Of a DNA stretch of 64,000 nt, positions 18,968 through 27,291 are shown piece after piece. The position numbers and the translations under genes were made by a program. Numbering within the stretch: the stretch's first letter is position 1; the number at the start of each line of letters is the position of its first letter. The DNA comes from Bacteroides salyersiae WAL 10018 = DSM 18765 = JCM 12988. Its GTDB lineage: Bacteria; Bacteroidota; Bacteroidia; Bacteroidales; Bacteroidaceae. The notes beneath the pieces are model-generated. The model made no database searches. It saw only the letters and a program-made list of their open reading frames with translations, and had not been told where the DNA came from. The DNA is taken from NCBI RefSeq assembly GCF_000381365.1, contig NZ_KB905466.1, positions 618,744 to 682,743 of the forward strand, in the 5' to 3' direction.

Positions 18968-19016
18968 AACGCAGATTATCACAGATTTTGGTCTGTGTTA
19001 GTCTGCGTTTCTTTTT
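18968..19016 (+). terminator. Terminator after rplY
   Basis: AACGCAGATTATCACAGA (from 18968) pairs with GTCTGTGTTAGTCTGCGTT (18991-19009) in a long stem with small mismatches, followed by TCTTTTTC. It separates rplY from pth. Confidence 0.8.
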
Positions 19017-19040
19017 CATCTCAATACATATTAATTACTT

Positions 19041-19604
19041 ATGAAATATCTCATCGTAGGATTGGGCAACATCGGCCCCGAATATCGTGATACACGCCAT
19101 AATATAGGTTTTATGGTAGTAGACGCTTTGGCAAAGTTGAATAACACTCCTTTTACAAGCGGACGTTACGGTTCTACAGCATCTTTCTCAATAAAAGGGC
19201 AACAATTATTGCTCCTTAAGCCATCTACATTCATGAATCTGAGTGGATTGGCAGTTCGATACTGGATGCAGGAAGAGAAAATTCCATTAGAAAATGTATT
19301 GATTGTAGTAGATGACCTGGCGTTACCTTTCGGTACTCTTCGCCTGAAAGGAAAAGGCAGCGATGCCGGCCATAACGGACTGAAACATATTGCCGCCACA
19401 CTGGGAACTCAAAACTATGCACGTCTCCGCTTCGGAATAGGGAATGATTTTCCTCGTGGCGGACAGATAGACTATGTGCTCGGCCACTTCACAGACGAAG
19501 ATTGGAAAACAATGGATGAACGTCTGGAAACAGCCGGTGAAATTATAAAAAGCTTCTGTCTGGCGGGAATCAATATAACCATGAACCAATTCAACAAAAA
19601 GTAA
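19041..19604 (+). CDS. pth: Peptidyl-tRNA hydrolase
   Basis: A 187-residue Pth with the catalytic set in place: N10 and H20 ([15 protein letters not shown]), the FMNLSG motif and the [10 protein letters not shown] segment with the catalytic aspartate. It cleaves peptidyl-tRNA released from stalled ribosomes so that tRNA can be reused. It lies between rplY and hslR on the same strand, 38 bases before hslR, so the last two genes are probably cotranscribed. Confidence 0.96.
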   Translation: MKYLIVGLGNIGPEYRDTRHNIGFMVVDALAKLNNTPFTSGRYGSTASFSIKGQQLLLLKPSTFMNLSGLAVRYWMQEEKIPLENVLIVVDDLALPFGTLRLKGKGSDAGHNGLKHIAATLGTQNYARLRFGIGNDFPRGGQIDYVLGHFTDEDWKTMDERLETAGEIIKSFCLAGINITMNQFNKK

Positions 19605-19642
19605 ATAAATCTGTAACTAATCATTTAATTACAAATAACCTC

Positions 19643-20062
19643 ATGCCTGAAGCAAGAATAGATAAATGGATGTGGGCCGTACGTATTTTCAAAACCCGTA
19701 CAATTGCCGCCGAAGCATGTAAAAAAGGCCGTATCAGTATAAACGGTTCTTATGTAAAAGCCGCGCGCATGATTAAACCCGGTGACGTGATTCAAGTGAA
19801 GAAACCACCCATCACTTACTCATTCAAAGTATTACAGGCCATAGAAAAACGAGTGGGTGCCAAACTTGTTCCGGAAGTTATGGAAAACGTAACGACTCCC
19901 GACCAATACGAACTATTGGAAATGAGCAAGATAAGCGGGTTCGTAGACCGTGCACGCGGTACAGGACGTCCGACTAAAAAAGACCGCCGAAGCATAGAAG
20001 AATTTACCACTCCGGAATTCTTGGATGATTTCGAATTTGACTTCGATTTCGAAGAAGAGTAG
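19643..20062 (+). CDS. hslR: S4-domain RNA-binding protein, HslR type
   Basis: A 139-residue protein with an S4 RNA-binding domain in residues 1-65 (RIDKWMWAVRIFKTRTIAAE, then GDVIQVKKPP) and an acidic C-terminus (EFDFDFEEE). HslR/Hsp15 binds free 50S subunits carrying nascent peptidyl-tRNA and helps to recycle them. Position after pth fits that translation-rescue role. An IS element begins 24 bases after the stop, so the original downstream context has been altered. Confidence 0.9.
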   Translation: MPEARIDKWMWAVRIFKTRTIAAEACKKGRISINGSYVKAARMIKPGDVIQVKKPPITYSFKVLQAIEKRVGAKLVPEVMENVTTPDQYELLEMSKISGFVDRARGTGRPTKKDRRSIEEFTTPEFLDDFEFDFDFEEE

Positions 20063-20086
20063 TTAGTGATGAGGGTATGTCAAAAC

Positions 20087-21453
20087 GGCACTATAAAATA
20101 TTTTGTGTAAATGTAAAATACGGGCTTCAGTATGGGTTCCGTATTTTTTATTTAATAGCTTTGCAAAATGAAGAAAATTATGAAAGAGAAGAATCATGTA
20201 GTGCCTGATGAGGTATTAAGTAAGGAGTTCCTTAGCCAGTTCAAAACAGAAGCTGATGTCAGCAAGTTTCTGAAGCAGTTACACGCGCAGGTATTGGAGA
20301 AAATGCTTGAAGGTGAGATGGATGCCCATCTGGGTTATGAGAAGAATTCGGTTTCCGGTCATAACAGCGGCAATTCCCGTAACGGCAGCTACCCCAAGAA
20401 AATCCAAACCGAACACGGTGAAGCGGTCATACCTATTCCCCGTGACCGTAACGGTGAATTCGAGCCCATAGTTGTTCCCAAACACGAGAGTCGTGGGCTT
20501 TCCATAGAAAAACTTGTTATCTCCCTATATGCCAAAGGAATGAGCGTGTCCGACATAGAAGAGGAGATGCGTGAAATCTATGAGATAGAACTGTCCACAT
20601 CAGCCATTTCCATCATCACGAACAAAGTCAATCAAGCTGCTCAGGAATGGCAGAACCGCCCTTTGGACCCGGTCTATCTTATCGTTTGGATGGACGGTAT
20701 TGTCTTCAAGGTTCGTGACAACGGCAAAATCATCAACAAGACTGTCTATCTCTGTATCGGTCTGAAACAGAACGGCTTGAAGGAAGTCCTTGGCATGTGG
20801 GTTGGAAAATCAGAAAGTTCTTCATTCTGGATGGGTGTCCTGACAGATTTGAAGGCCCGCGGAGTGCAGGACATACTGATTACCTGCACTGACAACCTGA
20901 ACGGATTTACCGACACCATACGTGCCGTATTTCCTCAATCTTCCACGCAAATATGTGTCGTACATCAGATTAGGAACTCCTGCAAATATGTCGTTTACAA
21001 GGACAAGAAAGAGTTTACAGCCGATATGAAGAACATCTATAACGCGCCCAACAAGGAGGCTGCTGCCGTGGAACTGGATAATTTGGAAAAGAAATGGGGA
21101 GGGAAGTACCCTTATGCCATCCTCTCATGGAGGAATAACTGGGATGACCTGACTGTTTTCTTCCAGTTCCCATTGGAAATCAGGAAAATAATCTACACAA
21201 CAAACCTCATAGAAAATCTGAATGGAAAAATCAGAAAGTACACTAAATCAAAACTTTCATTCCCTTCGGATGATGCTGTGAAGAAAATGGTATACCTTTC
21301 TCTGATGGAGATTGAGAAGAAATGGACAATGCCGATTACTAACTGGGGATTGATTATGAATCAATTTATGCTTATTTTTGAAAACAGAATTCAGATATAA
21401 GAGAACTTATAACTGAATCCCGTTTCTATTTACACAAAATTATGGATACTGCC
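20087..21453 (+). mobile_element. IS256-family insertion sequence, intact
   Basis: A 1367-bp element. Terminal inverted repeats of 26 bases run from GGCACTATAAAATA at 20087-20112 to its complement-type partner at 21428-21453 (outer end GGCAGTATCCAT on the minus strand), matching at 21 of 26 positions. An exact 8-bp target duplication GTCAAAAC flanks it at 20079-20086 and 21454-21461. The family makes 8-9 bp duplications. It holds one complete transposase gene and no frameshift, so it may be active. Confidence 0.93.
20168..21400 (+). CDS. IS256-family transposase
   Basis: A full-length 410-residue mutator-type transposase. The acidic catalytic triad is visible in IVWMDGI (D near 176), TCTDNLNGF (D near 241) and [13 protein letters not shown] (E near 349), with the C/D(2)H-like CVVHQIRNS segment between them. 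The N-terminal part [15 protein letters not shown] is typical. The enzyme moves the element by a copy-out, paste-in route through a circular intermediate in well-studied members. The start at 20168 lies 55 bases inside the left inverted repeat; the alternative internal ATG at 20180 would shorten it by four residues. Confidence 0.95.
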   Translation: MKKIMKEKNHVVPDEVLSKEFLSQFKTEADVSKFLKQLHAQVLEKMLEGEMDAHLGYEKNSVSGHNSGNSRNGSYPKKIQTEHGEAVIPIPRDRNGEFEPIVVPKHESRGLSIEKLVISLYAKGMSVSDIEEEMREIYEIELSTSAISIITNKVNQAAQEWQNRPLDPVYLIVWMDGIVFKVRDNGKIINKTVYLCIGLKQNGLKEVLGMWVGKSESSSFWMGVLTDLKARGVQDILITCTDNLNGFTDTIRAVFPQSSTQICVVHQIRNSCKYVVYKDKKEFTADMKNIYNAPNKEAAAVELDNLEKKWGGKYPYAILSWRNNWDDLTVFFQFPLEIRKIIYTTNLIENLNGKIRKYTKSKLSFPSDDAVKKMVYLSLMEIEKKWTMPITNWGLIMNQFMLIFENRIQI

Positions 21454-21474
21454 GTCAAAACTCTCATAAACTAA

Positions 21475-21510
21475 AAATCACTCTCGCCACAGTTATAGCG
21501 AGGGTGATTT
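21475..21510. terminator. Hairpin between hslR/IS and the HIT gene
   Basis: AAATCACTCTCGC (21475-21487) pairs with GCGAGGGTGATTT (21498-21510), one G-T wobble, 10-base loop. It is symmetric and probably served as a bidirectional terminator for hslR and the HIT gene before the IS inserted. It lies inside a larger inverted repeat with TGTCAAAAC/GAGTTTTGACA ends (20078-20086 and 21522-21532). Confidence 0.65.
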
Positions 21511-21547
21511 CGATAAAAGGGGAGTTTTGACACATTCACTCCACTAC

Positions 21548-21973
21548 TTACAGTTTCTCCTTTATCGCCTCAATCAGTTCCTGATATTCTGTATCCGTCA
21601 GATATACTTTCCCCGGATTCATCTGGAATGTACCTCCATAGTCAGGGCCATCCACATATTTAGGAGCCAAATGAAAGTGCAGATGGGAAAGCTTATCGGA
21701 GTAAGCGCCATAGTTTATTTTTTCCGGATGGAAAGCTTTATCCATCGCACGGGTAACACGGGCCACATCGGCCATAAATGCATTACGGTCTTCATCACTC
21801 AGTTCGTTCAAGTCATTCACATGATCTTTGTATGCTACAAGACAACGACCACGATAGGTCTGTTCTTTAAAAAGAAACACACGTGATACACTAAGCTGTG
21901 CAATCTCGATCATCAGATTGTTCAGCGTTTCATTGTTCTGGCAATACAAGCATTCTTTAGGATCGCTTTTCAT
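21548..21973 (-). CDS. HIT-family nucleotide hydrolase/transferase
   Basis: A 141-residue protein with the histidine triad HLHFHLAPK near the C-terminus and an N-terminal CLYC pair (ECLYCQNN) that may bind zinc. HIT proteins of this type hydrolyse or transfer nucleotide monophosphates from dinucleotide or AMP conjugates; the substrate here cannot be told from sequence. It follows the CPA2 antiporter gene by 70 bases on the same strand. The segment DHVNDLNELSDEDRNAFM is typical of the fold. Confidence 0.9.
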   Translation of the reverse strand: MKSDPKECLYCQNNETLNNLMIEIAQLSVSRVFLFKEQTYRGRCLVAYKDHVNDLNELSDEDRNAFMADVARVTRAMDKAFHPEKINYGAYSDKLSHLHFHLAPKYVDGPDYGGTFQMNPGKVYLTDTEYQELIEAIKEKL

Positions 21974-22043
21974 GATATAAATTCTTTTTTAGATTGATAT
22001 GCCGGCAAAGATAAGCATCTTACCCACATGTAATGTCGATTTT

Positions 22044-24296
22044 TTAATTCTTTTGACCGACTAATTGGTATACATCCTCCTTTTCACCGACTACCCATAG
22101 CACATCCCCCTCTTCAAACGGTGCATTAACGTCCGGTGTCATCAACATCTCTTCTCCACGTTCCACACCGGCTATCAGGCAATGATATTTATCACGTATG
22201 CCCGATTCGCGCAACGTTTTACCTAAAAAAGCGGAATCGGCATCGATCATAAACTGCTTTAAAGTCATCTCGCTCTTTTCAAAAACATCACTGTCTACGT
22301 AAGCCTCTTTTGACATCTCCTCGCTGAATAGGTTAAGTTGCTCATCGGTACCGATTACCTGTATTTTATCCATCGGAAACAAACGGGTACCGCCTCCGGG
22401 TATATTGATCCGCCGTCGTCCCCTAAGGATAGAGACTACATGTATTCCATACTTCTTACCAAGATTTAATTCAAGCAACGTCTTGCCCGCCCAAAGAGAT
22501 TCCCCCGGAAGTTCGAAATCGGCCAGATGCAAATCACGGGAAAGCAAACGTCCCGCATATTCCGGTTTCTTCTCACCCATATATTCAGCCCGCATATCAC
22601 GAGAGCGAAGATTCTGAAAAAATTTCCGTTCAATCAATATGGATTGTTTCTTTAAACGACGCGAAAGTACCATCAATATTACAATCAAGATAGCAACACC
22701 AATCAATAAGCCGATAGAAGATTTAAACAACCGGGCAATCACAAACATCACAAATAACACGGCAATCAGCATACGGAGCACAATCGTTGAAACCAATGGT
22801 GCACGGTTGGCACGATGGGCATTCCATAATGTAATAAACTCCGCCGAATGATTCTTTTTGACCATGATGGCACGGAGAAAAGGCGATATACAAAGAATGG
22901 TAAATACAGCTCCTAACAACGAGGCCCAGAAATGCGGCAGATTCTCACGGAAAACCGGAACGACCAACCGGAATGAAATAGCCACAATAGAGATGCTTAC
23001 AATGGAATAAACCACTACGATACGGGCCATGGCGAAAAGAAGTTTCCGCCACAGGTTTTCATGGTTTACCGTCTGCGGACCGGAAGAATAACGGGCAAGA
23101 AAACTCTTCCAGGATTCGGGCAAATGACGATCGGCAAAATCAGATGCCGGCTCTGCCAGACGAATCATATACGGAGTAAGAAAGGTCGTGATAACCGAAA
23201 CCGCCACTACGATAGGATAAAGAAAATCACTCGTCACATGAAGAGATACTCCCAAAGACGCAATAATAAAAGCAAATTCACCTATTTGTGTCAAACTGAA
23301 CCCGCATTGCATCGCTGTCTTTAACGGCTGCCCTGCCAATATCACTCCAAATGTACCAAACAATGCCTGTCCGGCAATGACGGCAAGCGTTATCACCAGA
23401 ATAGGTAATGCATATTCTCCAATCATCGCAGGATCCACCATCATACCTACAGAAACAAAAAAGATAGCACCAAACAAATCCTTGACCGGCTTGACCAATC
23501 GGTCGATAGATTCGGCTTCTATCGTTTCAGCAAGAATAGAACCCATGATAAAAGCACCGAAAGCTGCCGAAAATCCGGTATTGGCAGCTATCACCACCAT
23601 CCCGAAACAAAGCGCAAGAGATACAATCAGTAATGTTTCTTCACTCATCAACTTGCGGCAACGCTTTAAAAATTCGGGAATGAGATAAATACCGACCACG
23701 AACCAAAGAATCAAAAAGAACAGCAGTTTTCCGATGCTTTCGAGCATCTCGGTTCCTTCAAAGTTATTACTCACCGCCATTGTAGAAAGCATCACCATAA
23801 GCACGATAGCAAGGATATCTTCCAATATAAGAATACTCAGCACCAATCCGGTAAATTGTTTTTTACGCAGTCCGAGATCATCAAATGCCTTATATATAAT
23901 AGTCGTAGAAGACATGGCTATCATACCTCCCAAAAAGATGCAGTCCATCCGTTGCCATCCGAAACTCATCCCCACGCCCATTCCCAAAAGAATCATACAA
24001 AATATAATGGTACAGGCGGCGATGACTGCCGTACCTCCGACTTTCACTATTTTCTTGAAACTAAACTCGAGTCCTAATGCGAACAGAAGAAAGATCACAC
24101 CTATATCGGCCCAAGTTTTAATATTGGCAGAATCCATTACCGAGGGGGTATAAGGCATATGCGGACTGGCCAGAAACCCGGCAACAACATATCCCAACAC
24201 CAAAGGCTGTTTTAATTTTTTAAATAACAGTGTCATTACGCCGGCACAAAGCAGGATCAACGCCAAGTCGGCTATCAATGTAGGTAAGTTTGACAT
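22044..24296 (-). CDS. CPA2-family cation:proton antiporter with two TrkA-C domains
   Basis: A 750-residue inner-membrane protein. Residues 1-390 form the Na+/H+ exchanger-type membrane domain (LGYVVAGFLASP, AFIMGSILAET, the family's F-A-L-G-L-E-F segment). A further membrane section of about 130 residues follows, with no family assigned, then two RCK-C/TrkA-C domains (about residues 590-655 and 675-745). Such regulators bind nucleotides or c-di-AMP in some proteins. The transporter probably exchanges K+ or Na+ for protons. It lacks the TrkA-N nucleotide-binding domain found in KefB/KefC. Confidence 0.88.
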   Translation of the reverse strand: MSNLPTLIADLALILLCAGVMTLLFKKLKQPLVLGYVVAGFLASPHMPYTPSVMDSANIKTWADIGVIFLLFALGLEFSFKKIVKVGGTAVIAACTIIFCMILLGMGVGMSFGWQRMDCIFLGGMIAMSSTTIIYKAFDDLGLRKKQFTGLVLSILILEDILAIVLMVMLSTMAVSNNFEGTEMLESIGKLLFFLILWFVVGIYLIPEFLKRCRKLMSEETLLIVSLALCFGMVVIAANTGFSAAFGAFIMGSILAETIEAESIDRLVKPVKDLFGAIFFVSVGMMVDPAMIGEYALPILVITLAVIAGQALFGTFGVILAGQPLKTAMQCGFSLTQIGEFAFIIASLGVSLHVTSDFLYPIVVAVSVITTFLTPYMIRLAEPASDFADRHLPESWKSFLARYSSGPQTVNHENLWRKLLFAMARIVVVYSIVSISIVAISFRLVVPVFRENLPHFWASLLGAVFTILCISPFLRAIMVKKNHSAEFITLWNAHRANRAPLVSTIVLRMLIAVLFVMFVIARLFKSSIGLLIGVAILIVILMVLSRRLKKQSILIERKFFQNLRSRDMRAEYMGEKKPEYAGRLLSRDLHLADFELPGESLWAGKTLLELNLGKKYGIHVVSILRGRRRINIPGGGTRLFPMDKIQVIGTDEQLNLFSEEMSKEAYVDSDVFEKSEMTLKQFMIDADSAFLGKTLRESGIRDKYHCLIAGVERGEEMLMTPDVNAPFEEGDVLWVVGEKEDVYQLVGQKN

Positions 24297-24359
24297 CTCC
24301 GTTAATGTTTTATTGCATGCAAAATTACACGAAAATCAAAAGAGAAACCGGCTTAAGGA

Positions 24360-24405
24360 CAAAAAAAATTATGCCTCAGGCTAAACTTTGTTAACCTAAG
24401 GCATA
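24360..24405 (-). terminator. Terminator after gcvT
   Basis: ATGCCTCAGG (24371-24380) pairs with CCTAAGGCAT (24395-24404) apart from one mismatch; on the minus strand the stem is followed by AATTTTTTTT. It ends transcription from gcvT and pepT. Confidence 0.75.
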
Positions 24406-24426
24406 CACTTAGTCTGAGTGATTCAT

Positions 24427-24566
24427 AATCAGTAGTCAAGTAGTTCAGTAGTCAAGTAGTAAGTAGTAGATAGTAGGTAGTTAAGGGAAATATATTAGAC
24501 AAAACATTTCTACTTGACTACTTAACTACTTACTACTTGACTACTGAACTACTGAACTACTGAATT
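24427..24566. repeat. AGTAG-type inverted repeat
   Basis: The left arm (24427-24486) is built of variants of CAGTAGTCAAGTAGT and the right arm (24510-24566) is its complement, with about 25 bases between. The two arms align along almost 55 bases, so an RNA from either strand would fold into a very long hairpin. No coding frame is present. It lies between gcvT and its terminator. Confidence 0.8.
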
Positions 24567-24585
24567 AACAGTTTTGATGATCGTT

Positions 24586-25671
24586 TTACTTCCTGAACGG
24601 AGGTCTTACCACCACCGCTTTCAATTTACGTCCCCGCATATCGATAAAAATTTCTGTTCCCAACTTGCTGTATTCCGGTTTTACATATCCCATGCCGATA
24701 CCGATTTTCCTCATAGGAGACATGGTTCCCGAAGTTACAATCCCTATCTTACCACCATCCTCATCTACCAATTCATATCCATGACGAGGAATGCCACGAT
24801 CGATCATCTCAAAGCCAACCAATTTACGTACGGTTCCTTCGGCCTTTTGTTTCTCAAGCATCGCACGGTTAGTAAAATTCTTCCCATCCACAAATTTCGT
24901 AATCCACCCCAACCCCGCTTCAATAGGAGATGTGGTATCATCCAAATCATTGCCGTACAAGCAAAATCCCATTTCAAGCCGAAGCGTATCACGGGCACCC
25001 AGCCCGACAGGCTTGATCCCGAATTCCTCGCCAGCTTCAAAAACTGCGTTCCATATCTTATCAGCAGCGTCCGGATAGAAATACAACTCGAAACCTCCTG
25101 CACCTGTATAACCGGTATTTGAAATAATCACGTTTTTCTCCCCGGCAAACTCACCGACTTTGAACGTATAATAGGGAATATCCGAAAGATCGATATCCGT
25201 CAGTTTCTGCAAAGCAAGAATTGCTTTCGGCCCCTGAACTGCCAACTGCGCAGTACGATCCGAAGAATTTTCAAGTTCGGCTCCTTCGGTATTATGTGCA
25301 ACGCACCAATTCCAATCTTTCTCAATATTAGAAGCATTGACCACTAACAGGTATTTCTGCGGATCATACTGATACACTAACAAATCATCCACAATCCCGC
25401 CTTCTTCATTCGGAAAGCAGGTATATTGCACCTTACCGGGTGCAAGTGCAGCTACGTTGTTAGAAGTAATCTTCTGCAGAAAGGGCAACGCACCGGGACC
25501 TTTCACCCAGAACTCTCCCATATGGGATACATCGAATACACCTACGGCATTGCACACCGTGAGATGTTCGTCAATAATGCCGGAATACTCGATAGGCATA
25601 TTATAGCCGGCAAATTCGTGCATCTTGGCACCCAATGCAATATGTTTGTCGGTAAACGGAGTGGTTTTCAT
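24586..25671 (-). CDS. gcvT: Aminomethyltransferase, glycine cleavage T protein
   Basis: A full-length 361-residue T protein. It transfers the methylene group from aminomethyl-lipoyl H protein to tetrahydrofolate and releases ammonia. Landmarks are [10 protein letters not shown] near residue 46, [13 protein letters not shown] with the folate-site glutamate, and [18 protein letters not shown]. It follows pepT by 31 bases on the same strand, so they probably share a transcript; the other gcv genes are not in this window. Confidence 0.97.
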   Translation of the reverse strand: MKTTPFTDKHIALGAKMHEFAGYNMPIEYSGIIDEHLTVCNAVGVFDVSHMGEFWVKGPGALPFLQKITSNNVAALAPGKVQYTCFPNEEGGIVDDLLVYQYDPQKYLLVVNASNIEKDWNWCVAHNTEGAELENSSDRTAQLAVQGPKAILALQKLTDIDLSDIPYYTFKVGEFAGEKNVIISNTGYTGAGGFELYFYPDAADKIWNAVFEAGEEFGIKPVGLGARDTLRLEMGFCLYGNDLDDTTSPIEAGLGWITKFVDGKNFTNRAMLEKQKAEGTVRKLVGFEMIDRGIPRHGYELVDEDGGKIGIVTSGTMSPMRKIGIGMGYVKPEYSKLGTEIFIDMRGRKLKAVVVRPPFRK

Positions 25672-25702
25672 GATTTATGAATTATGATTTATGGTTGATG
25701 AA

Positions 25703-26929
25703 TCAAGCTTTTTGAGCAACAAGTTCCGCTATCTTCACGATCACTTTCATCGCCTTTTCCATATTCTGAACAGGCACGAATTCATAGCGACCGTGGAAAT
25801 TCAATCCGCCGGCAAAGATATTGGGACAAGGCAAGCCCTTGAATGATAGCTGAGCCCCATCCGTACCACCACGAATAGGTTTCACATTCGGTTTCACTCC
25901 TACCGCTTCCATCGCTGCAAAAGCAGTATCGATAATATGCATCACAGGTTCTATCTTTTCACGCATATTATAATATTGGTCACGAAGTTCGAGCACCGCA
26001 ATGTCTTCTCCGAATTCCGCATTTATTTTTCTCACCAGATGAGCCATTTCACGTTTGCGGCTTTCAAACCTCGAACGATCATGATCGCGGATTATATAAG
26101 AAAGAGTTGTCTGTTCCACATCTCCCTGAATGCCGATCAGATGATAGAACCCTTCATACCCTTCGGTATGCTCGGGCGTTTCATGACGTGGCAACATACT
26201 GATAAACTGATTGGCTATACGAATGGAATTTATCATTTTATGTCTGGCATAGCCCGGATGCACGTTACGCCCTTTGAATATGATTTTGGCCGCCGCCGCA
26301 TTGAAATTCTCAAATTCCAGCTCCCCTACTTCACCGCCGTCCATCGTATAGGCCCATTCACAACCGAATTTCTCCACATCGAATTTATGTGCACCTTCAC
26401 CGATTTCCTCATCAGGATTGAAACCGATACGAATTTTACCATGTTTAATTTCCGGGTGCTCTTTGAGATAAGCCATTGCAGAAACAATTTCTGCGATACC
26501 GGCCTTATCATCGGCTCCCAACAACGTTTTTCCATTGGTAACTATCAAATCTTCCCCCTTGTGGTCAAGCAATTCCGGAAATTGTGCCGGACTCAGTACT
26601 ACCCGCTCTTCAGCATCAAGCACGATCTCCGAACCGTTATAATTTTCCACGATGCGCGGTGTCACATCCTTGCCACTCATATCAGGACTCGTATCCATAT
26701 GGGCAATAAAACCGATAGTGGGAATTTCCTTATCCGTATTCGCCGGAAGGGTGGCGAAAAGATAACCGTGTTCGTCCAATGTAATCTCTTCCAGGCCTAA
26801 AGACTCCAGTTCCGATTTCAAATACTTGGCAAAAACCATTTGTCCCGGAGTACTGGGAGTAATCCGTGTCTCTTCACTTGATTGAGTATCAAAGCTTACA
26901 TACTTCAAAAAACGTTCTACTAAAGCCAT
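25703..26929 (-). CDS. pepT: Peptidase T (tripeptide aminopeptidase)
   Basis: From ATG 26929 ([14 protein letters not shown]) the protein has 408 residues, the normal PepT length; the in-frame ATG eight codons upstream adds a poor leader. M20-family zinc ligands are visible in [23 protein letters not shown] and [14 protein letters not shown], with the late histidine in [10 protein letters not shown]. PepT releases the N-terminal residue of tripeptides in the cytoplasm. The gene is probably cotranscribed with gcvT. Confidence 0.95.
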   Translation of the reverse strand: MALVERFLKYVSFDTQSSEETRITPSTPGQMVFAKYLKSELESLGLEEITLDEHGYLFATLPANTDKEIPTIGFIAHMDTSPDMSGKDVTPRIVENYNGSEIVLDAEERVVLSPAQFPELLDHKGEDLIVTNGKTLLGADDKAGIAEIVSAMAYLKEHPEIKHGKIRIGFNPDEEIGEGAHKFDVEKFGCEWAYTMDGGEVGELEFENFNAAAAKIIFKGRNVHPGYARHKMINSIRIANQFISMLPRHETPEHTEGYEGFYHLIGIQGDVEQTTLSYIIRDHDRSRFESRKREMAHLVRKINAEFGEDIAVLELRDQYYNMREKIEPVMHIIDTAFAAMEAVGVKPNVKPIRGGTDGAQLSFKGLPCPNIFAGGLNFHGRYEFVPVQNMEKAMKVIVKIAELVAQKA

Positions 26930-27291
26930 ATTATTTACAATTAAAAGATTCACTATTTACAATTGACAATACATTTGCCGTAAAGGTAGAAAAAGAGCCG
27001 TGAATTGACAAGCAAATCCCGGCTCTTTTTCTATAAAATGCATTTCCACCCTATCAATGGTTTCTTTTTGATAGTACAGAATATTTTTTTATGATCATGT
27101 ACATTCGTCATATTCTGACTGTTTGTTGAAATTTTCAGAAGATACCCAACCTTCTTAGTTCAGAGAAGACCATCTATATCTCACTCTATCCCTCGATTTT
27201 TAATAAATAATGCATTTTAATAAAAGTATCTTTATCTTATATGCTTTTTTTACCGAAATTATGTTATTTTTGCTCGCAATTAAACAACACC
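26930..27291. promoter_or_regulatory. Divergent intergenic region with a hairpin
   Basis: A 362-base gene-free region between pepT and the sensor kinase, which diverge. AAAAAGAGCCG (26990-27000) and CGGCTCTTTTT (27020-27030) form an 11-bp stem with T/A runs on both sides, a terminator-like structure in an unexpected place. The rest is AT-rich; a TATTTTTG lies at about 27263-27270 and may be the kinase -7 element. Confidence 0.6.

Noticed and set aside
25937..26800. A 287-codon plus-strand frame within pepT
   Set aside because: Wholly antisense to pepT, which has all metal-binding motifs; histidine- and phenylalanine-rich shadow composition.
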